A DNA stretch of 10,459 nucleotides from contig JAITPZ010000282.1 of NCBI GenBank assembly GCA_031289165.1, positions 1 through 10,459 on the forward strand, in the 5' to 3' direction. The notes under the pieces are model-generated. The model searched no databases. It was not told where the DNA came from and saw only the letters and a program-made list of their open reading frames with translations. Source of the DNA: Synergistaceae bacterium (GTDB taxonomy: Bacteria > Synergistota > Synergistia > Synergistales > Aminobacteriaceae). The position numbers and the translations under genes are program-made. Numbering within the stretch: the stretch's first letter is position 1; every line of letters starts with the position of its first letter. Positions 1-6,252 of this stretch are shown here, piece after piece.

Positions 1-1
1 G

Positions 2-538
2 AGGGTGTTGCTGCCCTGTCTTTATCATTATATGGCGCCTCCCGAGGAAAAAGGCCAGGAGGTCGATTGGGCCCCGGGCTGCGGGATGGCCTTTTGCATG
101 GAGGTTTTTACGACTCTGAGCTTCTTTTTCCCCGAGGCGTTCCAGCGTTTTGGGGGTTACGCCATAGGTGAGGATTTTGCTTTTTCTTTCTGTCTCAAAC
201 ATAATTTGAAACGTAAAATGGTCAACGGGCTGTACGGGAATTTTGTTCATTACAGTGTTGCCGGAGGGCGCCCCAATATAAAGAACCTTTTTGCCGCGAG
301 GTGGTTCAATATGGGGCTCCTTTTCGACGAGGTATACCGCAACGACGGTTTTTTTTCTTATTGTTTACGCTGGGTTCTTTTCAGGGCGTTTCACCTGATC
401 CATTTTGCCTGGAACGCCCTGAAGCACAGAAATTTTGATGTGTTCAGGGGCCTGCGCGACGGTTCGAAAGCGTTGCGGCGCGAGCGAAAAAAGATAGCGG
501 GCAGACTTTTCAGATATGGAACGGGGAATGATTCGTAA
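2..538 (+). CDS. Glycosyltransferase family 2, C-terminal part (5' end outside window)
   Basis: The frame is open to the left edge, so the gene begins upstream. The GTG at position 5 has no visible ribosome binding site and is probably internal. Counting from that GTG, residues 21-63 hold the conserved second half of a GT-A (family 2) fold: an aromatic-rich DWAPGCGMAF stretch, a phenylalanine-rich segment and GEDFAFSFCLKHN, where the Glu-Asp pair matches the ED motif that lines the acceptor site. His82 in VHYSV is also typical of the family. The tail (residues about 90-177) is aromatic, then very basic, which suggests peripheral membrane contact. The family moves a sugar from a nucleotide donor onto a lipid-linked or protein acceptor in the cytoplasm. 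Its stop overlaps the next start by one base (TAATG). Its base composition looks more AT-rich than the following genes. Donor and acceptor cannot be told from the sequence. Confidence 0.82.
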   Translation, partial: RVLLPCLYHYMAPPEEKGQEVDWAPGCGMAFCMEVFTTLSFFFPEAFQRFGGYAIGEDFAFSFCLKHNLKRKMVNGLYGNFVHYSVAGGRPNIKNLFAARWFNMGLLFDEVYRNDGFFSYCLRWVLFRAFHLIHFAWNALKHRNFDVFRGLRDGSKALRRERKKIAGRLFRYGTGNDS

Positions 539-756
539 TGCAAAATGACGCGCGGATTATCGGCATCGTGTCCGAAGTGCTGGGAACGTCCGTTTCCGGA
601 GACAGTTCCGTCGACGGTGTTGCCGGGTGGGACTCTCTGAAGACGCTTCAGATCGTCATGGCTTTGGATGAAGCGGGCTATGAAGTCCCCATCGAAAAAA
701 TAGCCGACATCAAATCGGTGCGGGATATTTTGTCTTTTGTGCAGGAAGAGGTCTGA
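538..756 (+). CDS. Acyl carrier protein
   Basis: This 72-residue acidic protein has the usual length and helical pattern of a stand-alone acyl carrier protein. The phosphopantetheine site is Ser33 in GWDSLKTLQIV, a clear form of the DSL signature, followed by the acidic helix II/III region ending at IADIKSVRDILSFV. The serine would be modified by a phosphopantetheinyl transferase so that acyl groups ride as thioesters. The start overlaps the upstream stop by one base, and the next ATG directly follows its TGA, so it is embedded in the operon. It differs from a housekeeping fatty-acid carrier in context: the neighbours are glycosyltransferases, an acyltransferase and an FkbH-like loader. I infer that it carries a small acyl unit, possibly glyceryl, for glycan modification. 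A role in fatty-acid synthesis is less likely because no fab genes are adjacent. Confidence 0.93.
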   Translation: MQNDARIIGIVSEVLGTSVSGDSSVDGVAGWDSLKTLQIVMALDEAGYEVPIEKIADIKSVRDILSFVQEEV

Positions 757-1506
757 ATGGCGGGCCGATGGATTCTCGCGGCCGGGGCGTCGCGGGGAAT
801 AGGGCTGGCGACGACGCGCCTTCTGCTGCGGGAGGGCTGGTCCGTCGTCGCGTCCGCCCGAAACACGCGAGCAATCGAAGAGGAGTTCCCCGACGTCGGC
901 GAAGACCGACTGAAAATCGTTCCGCTCGATTTCGCGCAAACCGGAGAACTGCAGGACTGCGCGTCAAAAATCGTCGACCTCACGGGGGGCGTGTCGGGTA
1001 TGTTTTACGCCGCCGGAATGCAGAAAACGATGCCTCTCACGCAGTCCAAAACTCAGCTTGCCGAAGAAATTTTTCGCGTCAATACGTTCGCCGCGTTCGA
1101 GCTGATTCGTTTGTTTTCAAAAAAAGGAGCGTACGACGCGAACGGAGCCTCGTTCGTGCTGCTCTCCTCCATGGCCGCGCACGAGGGCGCTTTGGGCAAG
1201 GCTCTTTACGGGGCCAGCAAGGGCGCGCTCGAGGGCTTTATTCCCGCTGCGGCCGCGGAACTCGCGGGTCGGAAAATTCGCCTGAACGCGCTGGCGTTGG
1301 GGGTTGTTCGCACGGACATGTCGATGGAGTTCATCGATAAAATGGATGAGGGGCAGAGAAGAACGCTGGAGGAGGGGTACCCTCTGGGGCTGGGGGATCC
1401 GGATGACGTCGCCCTTTTCATCGTTTACCTTCTCTCGGAGAGAGCGCGCTGGATCACGGGGCAGACCTTTGTTCTGGACGGAGGACACTCCGTCAGGAAA
1501 AGCTGA
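757..1506 (+). CDS. Short-chain dehydrogenase/reductase (FabG-like)
   Basis: This 249-residue protein has the length and layout of a classical SDR. The NAD(P)-binding glycine motif is GASRGIG (residues 10-16). Asn109 in RVNTF, Ser138, Tyr151 and Lys155 (YGASK) form the catalytic tetrad with the normal 13-residue Ser-Tyr spacing. The usual NAG motif after strand 4 reads AAG (residues 85-87). The C-terminus WITGQTFVLDGG (232-243) is the standard SDR ending. Arg36 and Arg45 region residues hint at NADP preference, but this is weak. FabG-type members reduce 3-oxoacyl-ACP, and others oxidise sugars or hydroxyacids. It begins immediately after the carrier-protein stop, so action on the carrier-bound acyl group is the simplest inference. 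Oxidation or reduction of a nucleotide sugar remains possible. Confidence 0.93.
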   Translation: MAGRWILAAGASRGIGLATTRLLLREGWSVVASARNTRAIEEEFPDVGEDRLKIVPLDFAQTGELQDCASKIVDLTGGVSGMFYAAGMQKTMPLTQSKTQLAEEIFRVNTFAAFELIRLFSKKGAYDANGASFVLLSSMAAHEGALGKALYGASKGALEGFIPAAAAELAGRKIRLNALALGVVRTDMSMEFIDKMDEGQRRTLEEGYPLGLGDPDDVALFIVYLLSERARWITGQTFVLDGGHSVRKS

Positions 1507-2151
1507 ATGCACGACCTGGTCATATACGGAGCGGGCGGACTGGGACAGGAGATGGAGGGCCTTGTTCGCGCGACGGACCCCGGCGGACGGATGTGGAACT
1601 TTTTGGGTTTCATCGACGATTCTCTTTCCGTCGGAACGATGGTGAGCGGGTATCCCGTTCTCGGAGGCCGCGAGCGCCTGACGTCGCGAACCACCCCGAC
1701 GGCCGTGGCGATGGGGCTGACGTCGCCCTCCGTCAGAGCGGACCTGTACGCAAGCCTGACGCGAAATCCCGGCATCATCTTCCCAACGCTGGTACACCCG
1801 CTGGCGTATGTCGAGGCGTCGGCCTCGCTTGCTCCCGGCGCGATCGTGTCCCCCTTCTGTTTTGTCGCCGTGAACGCTTCGATCGGAGTCTGTTCCTTTT
1901 TGAACGTCTCCTCACAGGTGGGGCACGACTCCGTCGTGGGGGATTTTTGCGCGATAATGCCCGGCGTCGGCATCTCCGGCAACGTGAAGATCGGAGCGCG
2001 AGCCCTCATCGGCGCGGGCGCGAAAATTCTGCAGGGCCTTTCCGTTGGATCGGACACCGTTGTCGGCATCGGCAGCGTTGTTTTGAACGATGTTCCCGAC
2101 TACTGCACCGTCATGGGATACCCCGCGAGGGTCATAAAGAAAGGTGGATGA
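1507..2151 (+). CDS. PglD/NeuD-type left-handed beta-helix acyltransferase
   Basis: The 214-residue protein has the two-part layout of the NeuD/PglD/PerB sugar O- or N-acyltransferases. The N-terminal Rossmann-like domain starts with LVIYGAGGLGQEM (residues 4-16) and includes NFLGFIDD. The C-terminal left-handed beta-helix (about 95-190) is built from hexapeptide repeats such as ASASLAPGAIVS and SVGSDTVVGIGS. His140 in SQVGHDSVVGD aligns with the catalytic histidine of PglD. The ending MGYPARVIKKGG is typical. Known members use acetyl-CoA and acylate a UDP-linked amino sugar or sialic acid. Here the neighbouring carrier protein and FkbH-like loader suggest that the donor could be acyl-ACP, which is inference. 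Its ATG follows the SDR stop with no gap, and its stop overlaps the next start (ATGA). Confidence 0.88.
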   Translation: MHDLVIYGAGGLGQEMEGLVRATDPGGRMWNFLGFIDDSLSVGTMVSGYPVLGGRERLTSRTTPTAVAMGLTSPSVRADLYASLTRNPGIIFPTLVHPLAYVEASASLAPGAIVSPFCFVAVNASIGVCSFLNVSSQVGHDSVVGDFCAIMPGVGISGNVKIGARALIGAGAKILQGLSVGSDTVVGIGSVVLNDVPDYCTVMGYPARVIKKGG

Positions 2152-3800
2152 AATTGACGGAGAGGATCGCGCTTTTATCCAACGTTACCGTCGAAAGCCT
2201 CGCCCTGCGCGTGAAAAAAGAGCTGGGGAAGGACGTATTCGTCTCCTCCGGGTTCGACGCGTGGCGGACCGAGTTGCTGGACCCGTCCTCCGCGATCCGG
2301 GGGGACGAGGTGAAGACGATCTGCGTTCTTTTGCATGGTCCCGCGCTCTTCCCCGACGGAGTGGACTTCCGCTTTATCGACGTCCTTTCCGGGCCGCTCA
2401 GAATACTCTCGCAGGCACGGGCCGCTCACGAAGAAAAAATCTTCGTCGTCTCGACGCTGGACCTGCCCGCCTCCGCCGCTCGCCCTCTGACGGGGGAAAA
2501 CTTCTCTGCCCGGGCCGCCGCCCTCTGGCGCGACGAGCTGCAGAAGATGGGCGTCCCGGTGCTCGACGTCGCCGAACTTGCGGCCGACGCGGGACGGGAA
2601 CGATTTTATAGCTCCAAAATGTGGTACTTCGGCTCGCTTCCGTTTTCTCAGCAGGGCGAGACCCTTCTGGCGCGGGAGATCCTGCGCGTCGAAAACGCGG
2701 TTCGGGGCGGGCGCAGAAAATGCCTCGTTCTGGACCTGGACAATACCCTCTGGGGCGGAGTCATCGGCGAGGACGGGATCGAGGGTATCGAACTCGCCTC
2801 CGTCGGCATGGGATCCCAGTATCGGGACGCACAGCGCGTTGCCGGGGAACTTGCCGCGCAGGGAATCCTTCTGGCCATCGCCTCCAAAAACAACCTGGAG
2901 GACGCGTTGCGTCCCTTCAGGGAGCACCCGCACATGCTGCTGCGGGAGAGCGACTTCGTCAAAATCAGGGCCGACTGGAACCCCAAGCCGGACAACATCG
3001 CGGCGATCGCCCGGGAGCTGAACATCGGCCTGGATTCTCTGGTGTTCGTCGACGACAATCCGCTGGAACGCGGGGCCGTCAGGGCGGCGCTGCCCGGCGT
3101 CGCCGTTCCGGAGGACTTTCCGTCCGATTCGTCCGCGCTGCCCGCGTTCATGGGCAGGGTCGCGCGGACGTACTTCACGGCCCTGCGCGTCGGCGACGAG
3201 GATCGCGGCAAAACGGAGATGTACCAGGCGGAGTCGAGGCGAGAGGTGGAGCGGGGCGCCCATCTGTCCCTGGACGACTACCTCGCCTCGCTCGAAATGA
3301 AGCTGGACCTGCACCGGCTCCGTGAGGACGAGATCGCGCGCGCGGCGCAGCTCACGCAGAAGACCAACCAGTTCAACCTGACGACGCAGCGCTACACCGA
3401 GGCGGACCTCGCCGCGATGCACGGCTCTCCGGACCTGCGCGTCTGGATGGCCGCCCTGCGGGACCGCTTCGGAGATTATGGAAGAATCTGCCTCGTCATC
3501 GTCCGGCTGGAACCGCGGGGTGTTCTCCCCCCGAATGTGGGCCATACCGCCGAGGTCGACACCTTCCTGATGAGCTGTCGCGTCATGGGGCGCGGGGTCG
3601 AGGATGCCGTGCTTTCGGGAATCGAGGAGGAACTGACGGCCGAGGGAGTGACGACCCTGCGGGGGCGATACGCCGAAACGACAAAAAATACGCCGGTTCG
3701 CGACTTCTGGAGAAAAATGGGTTATACTCCCGATGGAGACTCATGGGTGTCACATGCACCCTTCATGGAAAGGAGGACCCGAATATGTCGAGGCTCCTGA
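2148..3800 (+). CDS. FkbH-like HAD-IIIC family protein
   Basis: This 550-residue protein has the three-part build of FkbH-like proteins. An N-terminal SGNH-like region (about 1-185) contains SSGFDAWRTELLDPSSAI. The HAD-IIIC phosphatase domain (about 190-340) has motif I LDLDNTLWGG with Asp196 and Asp198, motif II Ser246-Lys247 in AIASKNN, and the acidic motif VDDNP at 301-305. A C-terminal GNAT-like part contains LTQKTNQFNLTTQRY (402-416) and DTFLMSCRVMGRGVE (471-485). Characterised members (FkbH, OzmB, BryA) dephosphorylate 1,3-bisphosphoglycerate and load a glyceryl unit on an acyl carrier protein. The ATG at 2148 gives an ATGA overlap with the previous stop and an AAAGG-like site just upstream. 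The open frame extends further upstream only as an out-of-frame shadow of the acyltransferase. With the carrier protein four positions earlier in the order, glyceryl-ACP formation is a sound inference, although related acyl units are possible. Confidence 0.92.
   Translation: MKLTERIALLSNVTVESLALRVKKELGKDVFVSSGFDAWRTELLDPSSAIRGDEVKTICVLLHGPALFPDGVDFRFIDVLSGPLRILSQARAAHEEKIFVVSTLDLPASAARPLTGENFSARAAALWRDELQKMGVPVLDVAELAADAGRERFYSSKMWYFGSLPFSQQGETLLAREILRVENAVRGGRRKCLVLDLDNTLWGGVIGEDGIEGIELASVGMGSQYRDAQRVAGELAAQGILLAIASKNNLEDALRPFREHPHMLLRESDFVKIRADWNPKPDNIAAIARELNIGLDSLVFVDDNPLERGAVRAALPGVAVPEDFPSDSSALPAFMGRVARTYFTALRVGDEDRGKTEMYQAESRREVERGAHLSLDDYLASLEMKLDLHRLREDEIARAAQLTQKTNQFNLTTQRYTEADLAAMHGSPDLRVWMAALRDRFGDYGRICLVIVRLEPRGVLPPNVGHTAEVDTFLMSCRVMGRGVEDAVLSGIEEELTAEGVTTLRGRYAETTKNTPVRDFWRKMGYTPDGDSWVSHAPFMERRTRICRGS
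3770..3776 (+). promoter_or_regulatory. Ribosome binding site fixing the start at 3785
   Basis: AAGGAGG lies 8 bases before the ATG at 3785. It decides between that start and an ATG at 3743 in the same frame, which would add 14 residues of unlikely sequence and has no such site. The site sits inside the 3' end of the FkbH-like gene, so the downstream glycosyltransferase can be translated independently as well as by coupling. Confidence 0.85.
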
Positions 3801-4930
3801 TGGTAACGACGGTGGCGGCGACGTTGCGTTCTTTTTTGCTGCCCTACGCGAGGTATTTCAAAAATTCCGGCTGGCAGGTCGACGCCATGTCCAGCGATGT
3901 TTCCTCATGTGAGGAGTGTCTGCGAACCTTTGACCGGTGTCGGGACGTCGCCTTCAGCCGAAATCCCTGGGCGCTTCAAAATTTGAGGCCCAAAAACTTC
4001 AGGGAACTGAGCGCCAGTGTGCGCTCGCTGGTCGGAGAGGGTAAATACGACATCGTTCACGTTCACACCCCCGTAGCTTCCTTCGTCACGCGCCTGGCCC
4101 TGCGCAAACTTCCGGAGGAATCGCGCCCGAAGGTCGTCTACACCGCGCACGGATTTCACTTTTACGCGGGGGGAAACCCGTTCAAAAACGCGCTCTTCAT
4201 CGCGCTGGAGCGACTGGCGGGCGACTGGACCGACCACACGATAACCCTCAACTCCGAGGATTACGAGGCGGCCCTTGCGCATAAAATCGCGGAAGAGGAC
4301 CGCCTGTCCCTGCTGCCGGGCATCGGTCTGGATTTTTCCGCATACTCGCCCGAGGCGATTTCCGTCGCCGGAAAGGCCCATCCGGATCCGGGCCTGACGA
4401 CAGACGACGAGCTGTTCCTGATGGTAGCGGAGTTCAACCCCGGTAAACGGCACAAAGACGCCCTTCATGCCCTGGCCAAGGCGGGACGAAAGAACTTTCA
4501 CCTGGCGTTCGCCGGAACGGGGCCGCTCGAGGAGGAGATGAAACAGCTTGCCCTTTCGCTGGGGGTCGCGGCGCGCGTCCACTTCCTGGGACAGAGGTCG
4601 GACGTTCCCCTCCTGATGCTCTCGTCGCGCGCTACCGTACTGCCTTCCGAGCGCGAGGGCCTGAACCGCAGCGTCATGGAGTCTCTCTGCCTCGGCATTC
4701 CAGTCCTGGGGGCCGACGCGCGGGGGATTCGCGATCTCGTTACGAGCCCGGAGCGGGGAACGCTTTTCCCCGTGGGTGACTCCGCGGCTCTGGCCGCCGC
4801 CATGATCCTGTCGGTCGACGACCCCTGCCCGGAGAAACCAAAGCCGGACTCAGCCTGGAGCATCGACCATCTTCTGAAGGAACACGAAAAAATTTACGGA
4901 AAACTGCTCGGAGAATCCCTGAAGAAGTAA
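3785..4930 (+). CDS. Glycosyltransferase family 4
   Basis: At 381 residues this is a normal-length GT-B enzyme. The N-terminal acceptor domain opens with LLMVTTVAATLRSFLLPYA and carries YTAHGFHFY (119-127), a signature of the EpsD/CapM/PglA-like subgroup. The C-terminal donor domain begins near VAEFNPGKRHKDAL (214-227) and contains AGTGPLEEEM, then the EX7E motif EGLNRSVME (Glu291 and Glu299) that binds the nucleotide sugar. It is a retaining transferase expected to work at the cytoplasmic membrane face on an undecaprenyl-linked glycan. The coding region overlaps the FkbH-like gene by 16 bases, and the start is fixed by AAGGAGG. It is the last gene of the operon, since structured GC-rich sequence and a convergent gene follow. 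The specific sugar cannot be assigned. Confidence 0.92.
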   Translation: MSRLLMVTTVAATLRSFLLPYARYFKNSGWQVDAMSSDVSSCEECLRTFDRCRDVAFSRNPWALQNLRPKNFRELSASVRSLVGEGKYDIVHVHTPVASFVTRLALRKLPEESRPKVVYTAHGFHFYAGGNPFKNALFIALERLAGDWTDHTITLNSEDYEAALAHKIAEEDRLSLLPGIGLDFSAYSPEAISVAGKAHPDPGLTTDDELFLMVAEFNPGKRHKDALHALAKAGRKNFHLAFAGTGPLEEEMKQLALSLGVAARVHFLGQRSDVPLLMLSSRATVLPSEREGLNRSVMESLCLGIPVLGADARGIRDLVTSPERGTLFPVGDSAALAAAMILSVDDPCPEKPKPDSAWSIDHLLKEHEKIYGKLLGESLKK

Positions 4931-5013
4931 AAGCCCCTGGGGGTTTCCGCCCCCTCGCCAAAAAACCTCGGGTCGCGGACCCCCTGACCCTGACCCGACA
5001 GGGGCCTGGGCTT
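4931..5013. repeat. GC-rich nested inverted-repeat block between convergent genes
   Basis: Directly after the operon stop there are several perfect stems: GGGGG/CCCCC (4939-4943 with 4950-4954), GGGTC/GACCC with a three-base loop (4970-4982), and CCCCTG/CAGGGG (4981-4986 with 4999-5004). GCCCCTG at 4933-4939 can also pair with CAGGGGC at 4999-5005, and the outer ends read AAGCCC and GGGCTT. Such density suggests a bidirectional terminator or a REP-like dispersed element. Short A or T runs are nearby, but no classic U-tract directly follows any stem. Intrinsic termination is therefore not proven. Confidence 0.5.
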
Positions 5014-5056
5014 ATGGATATTGTTTTTGAAATCGGGGCGGGACCTGATTATTTCT

Positions 5057-5695
5057 TCATTTCTTTTTTTTCGGATTCGAGCACTCGTACACGAACGCCG
5101 GGGGTACGTTGCGGAGGACGAACGAGATTTTCACGCTTTCGAAGCGCTTCTCGAAGTAGGGCTTCATATGTTTGGAATACTGATAGGCGATCAGTTTGCC
5201 GTCGGGTTTCAGACCATCGTCGACCGCGTCCAGAATGGAAGCCGTCATGCGCGGCGGAAGAACGGCGAAGGGGAGACTGGATACGACGTAATCCAGCTGC
5301 CGCACGGAAAGGCTCTCCATAATCTGAGGAAGCTCGCGGGCGTCGCCGTAGACCACGAGTCCCGCTATTTCCTTCTCTATGATGGCCTTCAACGCCGGAT
5401 CGATCTCAAAGACCATCAGGTTCCCGTTTAATTTCTCGTCCGGGTTCTCCCCGGAAGTCATCCTGCCGACGATGGCCCGCGTAAAAACTCCCGTTCCCGC
5501 GCCGAGCTCCGCGATGTTCAGCGGCAGATCCCAGTCGATTCTATCCATCATCGCCCGCATCAGGTAGGGAGAGCTGGGCATCACGCTGCCGACCTGGCGC
5601 GGCGCGCCCACAAAGCGACGCAAAAAAAACATCCCTTCCGATACCCGCGACGTCAAAATTCTGCTCCGAGACCGCAACTGTTTATAACTGAACAC
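5057..5695 (-). CDS. SAM-dependent methyltransferase, phospholipid N-methyltransferase-like
   Basis: The 212-residue protein starts at a GTG with TGGAGG seven bases upstream (5703-5708). The N-terminal stretch FLRRFVGAPRQVGSVMPSSP (24-43) is the family hallmark of small methyltransferases related to PmtA (COG3963 type). Motif I is AELGAGTGVFT (62-72), an acidic ribose-binding residue is Glu97 in VFEID, GDA at 117-119 is the adenine-binding region, and SSLPF (139-143) takes the place of the catalytic NPPY-type motif. It ends with PKKKK. PmtA-type enzymes methylate phosphatidylethanolamine at the membrane. The sequence also resembles rRNA adenine dimethylases, so the substrate is uncertain. It stands alone and converges on the glycan operon. 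The last codons contain a run of eight A residues, prone to slippage but only affecting the basic tail. Confidence 0.85.
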   Translation of the reverse strand: MFSYKQLRSRSRILTSRVSEGMFFLRRFVGAPRQVGSVMPSSPYLMRAMMDRIDWDLPLNIAELGAGTGVFTRAIVGRMTSGENPDEKLNGNLMVFEIDPALKAIIEKEIAGLVVYGDARELPQIMESLSVRQLDYVVSSLPFAVLPPRMTASILDAVDDGLKPDGKLIAYQYSKHMKPYFEKRFESVKISFVLRNVPPAFVYECSNPKKKK

Positions 5696-5719
5696 GATAA
5701 ATCCTCCAGCGTAGAAAGT

Positions 5720-5739
5720 AAAAACAGAGAGCTGTTTTT
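5720..5739. repeat. Perfect 8-bp inverted repeat in the methyltransferase leader
   Basis: AAAAACAG (5720-5727) and CTGTTTTT (5732-5739) are exact reverse complements around the loop AGAG. The repeat lies between the -10 element at 5759-5764 and the ribosome binding site of the minus-strand methyltransferase. It could be a repressor operator or an RNA hairpin in the leader. The A/T-rich arms make a protein site as plausible as a terminator. Confidence 0.5.
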
Positions 5740-5758
5740 GAGTGCTTTATGCGGGAGG

Positions 5759-5764
5759 ATTATA
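5759..5764 (-). promoter_or_regulatory. Putative -10 element for the methyltransferase
   Basis: On the minus strand this reads TATAAT, a perfect -10 hexamer, about 50 bases before the ribosome binding site at 5703-5708. No good -35 hexamer is seen at the normal distance (CGTTTT or TTTTAC are the nearest options), so activity may be weak or depend on an activator. Confidence 0.45.
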
Positions 5765-5875
5765 TCATTTCAGGAGGCGTAAAACGGGAAAATGCGTTAA
5801 AATTTCGAATATATACGGGCGTGGCGTCGGGCTCGTAACGCGAGAGATGCGCCGGTCAGAAAAGGAGGTTGCGGT

Positions 5876-6151
5876 ATGAGCCTTTGGGAAAAATGGGAAA
5901 GGGAAAAGCTCGCGAAACAGGGCATTAAAATCGAAGAACCACGCGACGTCAACATACAGCCGACGCGCGTGAAAGCCGATTTTCGCAGGCAGACATGGAT
6001 CGTGGTCGGGGCTTTTTTCGCCTGCCTCGCCGTGGTGGTTGTGACGCTTATTCTGGGAAGACTGGTGGGATGGGACTGGTCGGATTCTTACGTCGTGCGG
6101 CTTTTGGCCACGAAGGAAGCGCAGCGTGAATCCCTGTCGGGTAACCCGTAA
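5876..6151 (+). CDS. Small single-pass membrane protein, unknown function
   Basis: The 91-residue product is preceded by a strong AAAGGAGG (5861-5868) seven bases before the ATG, so it is very likely translated. The N-terminal part is charged and probably helical (SLWEKWEREKLAKQGIKIEE), followed by a basic stretch with Arg31, Lys33, Arg37 and Arg38. One transmembrane segment covers about residues 41-63 (WIVVGAFFACLAVVVVTLIL and on). A short C-terminal tail is rich in Trp and charged residues. By the positive-inside rule the N-terminus should be cytoplasmic. I do not recognise a family. It is divergent from the methyltransferase with a 180-base gap and convergent with the isochorismatase-like gene. 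A TATATA at 5810-5815 is a possible -10 element. A role as a membrane anchor or small accessory subunit is possible but not shown. Confidence 0.8.
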   Translation: MSLWEKWEREKLAKQGIKIEEPRDVNIQPTRVKADFRRQTWIVVGAFFACLAVVVVTLILGRLVGWDWSDSYVVRLLATKEAQRESLSGNP

Positions 6152-6190
6152 AAATTCGGCACAGGGACAGAAAATTAAGAAAAAGCCCAG

Positions 6191-6229
6191 CAATCCGCGG
6201 GGAAGGAACCTCTCCTCTCCCGCGGATTG
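6191..6229 (-). terminator. Strong hairpin between convergent genes
   Basis: CAATCCGCGGG (6191-6201) and CCCGCGGATTG (6219-6229) form a perfect 11-bp stem around a 17-base loop. On the minus strand it starts 24 bases past the isochorismatase-like stop and is followed, after six bases, by TTTTTCTTAATTTT, which suits an intrinsic terminator. On the plus strand it is followed by a weaker T-rich stretch, so it may also stop transcription from the small membrane-protein gene. Confidence 0.72.
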
Positions 6230-6252
6230 TTCGCTCTGTTTCTCCTGCCGGC

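Noticed and set aside
1593..2147. Open frame in phase with the FkbH-like protein, extending it upstream to give 735 residues
   Set aside because: This part lies over the acyltransferase gene in another frame, gives an Arg-rich low-quality sequence, and the ATGA overlap at 2148 provides the natural start.
2175..3545. 456-residue minus-strand frame
   Set aside because: It is antisense to the well-supported FkbH-like gene, is Arg/Gly/Val rich and lacks recognisable motifs; it arises from high GC.
3743..3784. Earlier in-frame ATG for the family 4 glycosyltransferase
   Set aside because: The AAGGAGG at 3770-3776 is placed for the ATG at 3785, where the conserved N-terminus of the family begins.
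5014..5431. Two overlapping plus-strand frames opposite the methyltransferase
   Set aside because: They are antisense to a gene with clear methyltransferase motifs and have no ribosome binding sites or domain features.
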